DNA from: Ruegeria sp. Alg231-54 | GTDB taxonomy: Bacteria > Pseudomonadota > Alphaproteobacteria > Rhodobacterales > Rhodobacteraceae | DNA length: 64,000 bases | Assembly (NCBI RefSeq): GCF_900143525.1 | Contig: NZ_FREZ01000008.1 | Coordinates: 62,001 to 126,000 of the forward strand | Direction: 5' to 3' | Part shown: piece after piece, positions 62,892 through 64,000 of the stretch | Numbering within the stretch: position 1 is the stretch's first letter | Layout: each line of letters opens with the position of its first letter | Position numbers and translations under genes: made by a program | Notes under the pieces: generated by a model | The model's database searches: none | Seen by the model: the letters and a program-made list of their open reading frames with translations, nothing else | Told to the model about the DNA's origin: nothing

Positions 62892-64000
62892 ATGGCCAAC
62901 GATCTTTTCAATTCCTTCATGTCCGGTCCCGACGAGCAAGGCCGGTTTGGCATCTTCGGCGGACGGTTTGTCAGCGAAACGCTGATGCCGCTGATCCTGT
63001 CGCTGGAAGAGGAATATGAGAAGGCCAAGGATGATCCGACCTTCTGGGCCGAGATGGACGATCTGTGGGCGAACTATGTTGGTCGACCTTCGCCGCTGTA
63101 TTACGCAGAGCGCCTGACTGAGCATCTGGGCGGCGCGAAAATCTATCTGAAACGCGACGAACTGAACCACACCGGCGCCCACAAGATTAACAATGTTCTG
63201 GGCCAGATCATTTTGGCGCGGCGCATGGGCAAGACCCGAATTATTGCGGAAACCGGGGCAGGGCAACACGGCGTGGCCACCGCCACCGTCTGCGCCAAGT
63301 TTGGCCTTAAGTGCGTGGTCTACATGGGCGCGCATGACGTGCAGCGTCAGGCACCGAACGTCTTCCGTATGCGCCTGTTGGGTGCCGAAGTTATTCCGGT
63401 CACTTCAGGCCGTGGAACTCTTAAAGACGCGATGAACGACGCGCTGCGTGACTGGGTGACCAATGTACGTGATACGTTCTATTGCATCGGTACCGTGGCG
63501 GGCCCGCACCCGTATCCGGCGATGGTGCGTGATTTCCAGTCGATCATCGGCAAGGAAGCCAAGGAACAGATGCAAAAGGCCGAAGGCCGTTTGCCCGACA
63601 CGCTTATCGCCGCCATCGGCGGTGGGTCGAATGCGATGGGCCTGTTCTACCCGTTCCTTGACGACAAGAGCGTCAACATCATCGGTGTCGAGGCTGGCGG
63701 CAAAGGCGTGAACGAAAAGATGGAACATTGTGCCTCGCTGACCGGCGGTCGTCCGGGTGTGCTGCACGGAAACCGTACCTACCTGCTGCAGGATGATGAC
63801 GGCCAGATCCTTGAAGGCTATTCGATCTCGGCCGGTTTGGATTACCCTGGCATTGGACCCGAGCATTCCTGGCTGAATGACATCGGTCGCGCGAACTATG
63901 TCTCGATCACCGATAAAGAGGCGCTGGAAGCGTTCCAGCTGTGCTGTGCAACCGAAGGTATCATCCCTGCGTTGGAGCCCAGCCACGCGTTGGCGCATGT
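62892..64000 (+). CDS. trpB: Tryptophan synthase beta chain (3' end beyond window)
   Basis: The frame is open from the ATG at 62892 to the right edge, giving 369 residues of an expected about 405-410. The N-terminus [22 protein letters not shown]-Lys segment [11 protein letters not shown] (Lys about 98) and phosphate loop [11 protein letters not shown] are intact. It joins indole and serine to make tryptophan. [14 protein letters not shown] marks the substrate site. An upstream GAGGGAGA gives the ribosome site. trpA would be expected beyond the edge. Confidence 0.97.
   Translation, partial: MANDLFNSFMSGPDEQGRFGIFGGRFVSETLMPLILSLEEEYEKAKDDPTFWAEMDDLWANYVGRPSPLYYAERLTEHLGGAKIYLKRDELNHTGAHKINNVLGQIILARRMGKTRIIAETGAGQHGVATATVCAKFGLKCVVYMGAHDVQRQAPNVFRMRLLGAEVIPVTSGRGTLKDAMNDALRDWVTNVRDTFYCIGTVAGPHPYPAMVRDFQSIIGKEAKEQMQKAEGRLPDTLIAAIGGGSNAMGLFYPFLDDKSVNIIGVEAGGKGVNEKMEHCASLTGGRPGVLHGNRTYLLQDDDGQILEGYSISAGLDYPGIGPEHSWLNDIGRANYVSITDKEALEAFQLCCATEGIIPALEPSHALAH

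Noticed and set aside
1..64000. tRNA, rRNA, CRISPR or mobile elements
   Set aside because: No clover-leaf sequences, rRNA signatures, spaced repeats, transposase motifs or flanking terminal repeats were seen on reading either strand.

Overview
The window reads as chromosome of a marine alphaproteobacterium of the Roseobacter group (Rhodobacterales). Supporting signs are a SAM/SAH-type riboswitch in front of metK, an Irr-type Fur-family regulator beside fabA-fabB-fabI, the order miaB / phoH-ybeY-corC-lnt / metK, a class II AroA, and abundant C1/methylamine-type oxidoreductases and a peptide ABC operon. I see no rRNA, tRNA, CRISPR array, transposase, integrase or prophage gene. Coding density is high and nearly all genes are intact. 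The two edge genes are cut: a polysaccharide deacetylase-like gene at the left and trpB at the right.

Layout. (1) 1-5.5 kb, minus strand: a six-gene, fully overlapping operon with four glycosyltransferases, a histidine phosphatase and a polysaccharide deacetylase-like protein, probably building an unidentified glycan. (2) 5.9-8.2 kb: a large MscS-family channel. (3) 8.3-15.5 kb, minus strand: a dipeptide/oligopeptide-type ABC importer (fused double ATPase, binding protein, two permeases) translationally coupled to a permuted-looking family III CoA-transferase. (4) 15.8-23.0 kb, plus strand: a SAM methyltransferase-like gene, a GST, then a tight unit of a dimethylglycine-dehydrogenase-like protein, an MttB-family methyltransferase without pyrrolysine, a TetR regulator and a second amine-oxidising flavoprotein. 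A 20-bp dyad lies between regions 3 and 4. (5) 23-27.7 kb: two small or unknown genes, an unusual ABC-exporter-like protein with a degenerate ATPase and a C-terminal cyclic-nucleotide-binding domain whose natural start appears to be ATA, and a SqrR/BigR-type ArsR regulator with a spaced cysteine pair.

(6) 27.8-35.5 kb, minus strand: a catabolic run with an enolase-superfamily dehydratase, Zn-alcohol dehydrogenase, MFS transporter, three alpha/beta hydrolases (one PcaD-like), a PLP dehydratase and a type II haloacid dehalogenase. (7) 35.7-42.3 kb: FKBP isomerase, fabI-fabB-fabA, irr, a LysR regulator, a phytanoyl-CoA dioxygenase-like protein and a putative glycosyltransferase. (8) 42.3-53.6 kb: housekeeping genes miaB, an outer-membrane barrel, phoH-ybeY-corC-lnt, riboswitch-metK, a sulfotransferase, trmB and aroA-cmk. 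(9) 53.6-59.0 kb: an accessory block (YHS protein, periplasmic protein, flavin-dependent halogenase-like protein, sulfatase, small basic protein) between cmk and rpsA. (10) 59-64 kb: a possible terminated leader or small RNA, rpsA, ihfB, a LapA-domain protein, trpF, a small ABM-like gene and trpB.

The best candidates for undescribed biology are the glycosyltransferase operon, the MttB/dimethylglycine-dehydrogenase cluster with no corrinoid protein beside it, the ATPase-dead ABC/cNMP fusion with its ATA start, the two-hairpin RNA in front of rpsA, and the halogenase with its 20-bp-spaced direct repeats. All functional statements come from reading motifs and gene order; no database search was run.
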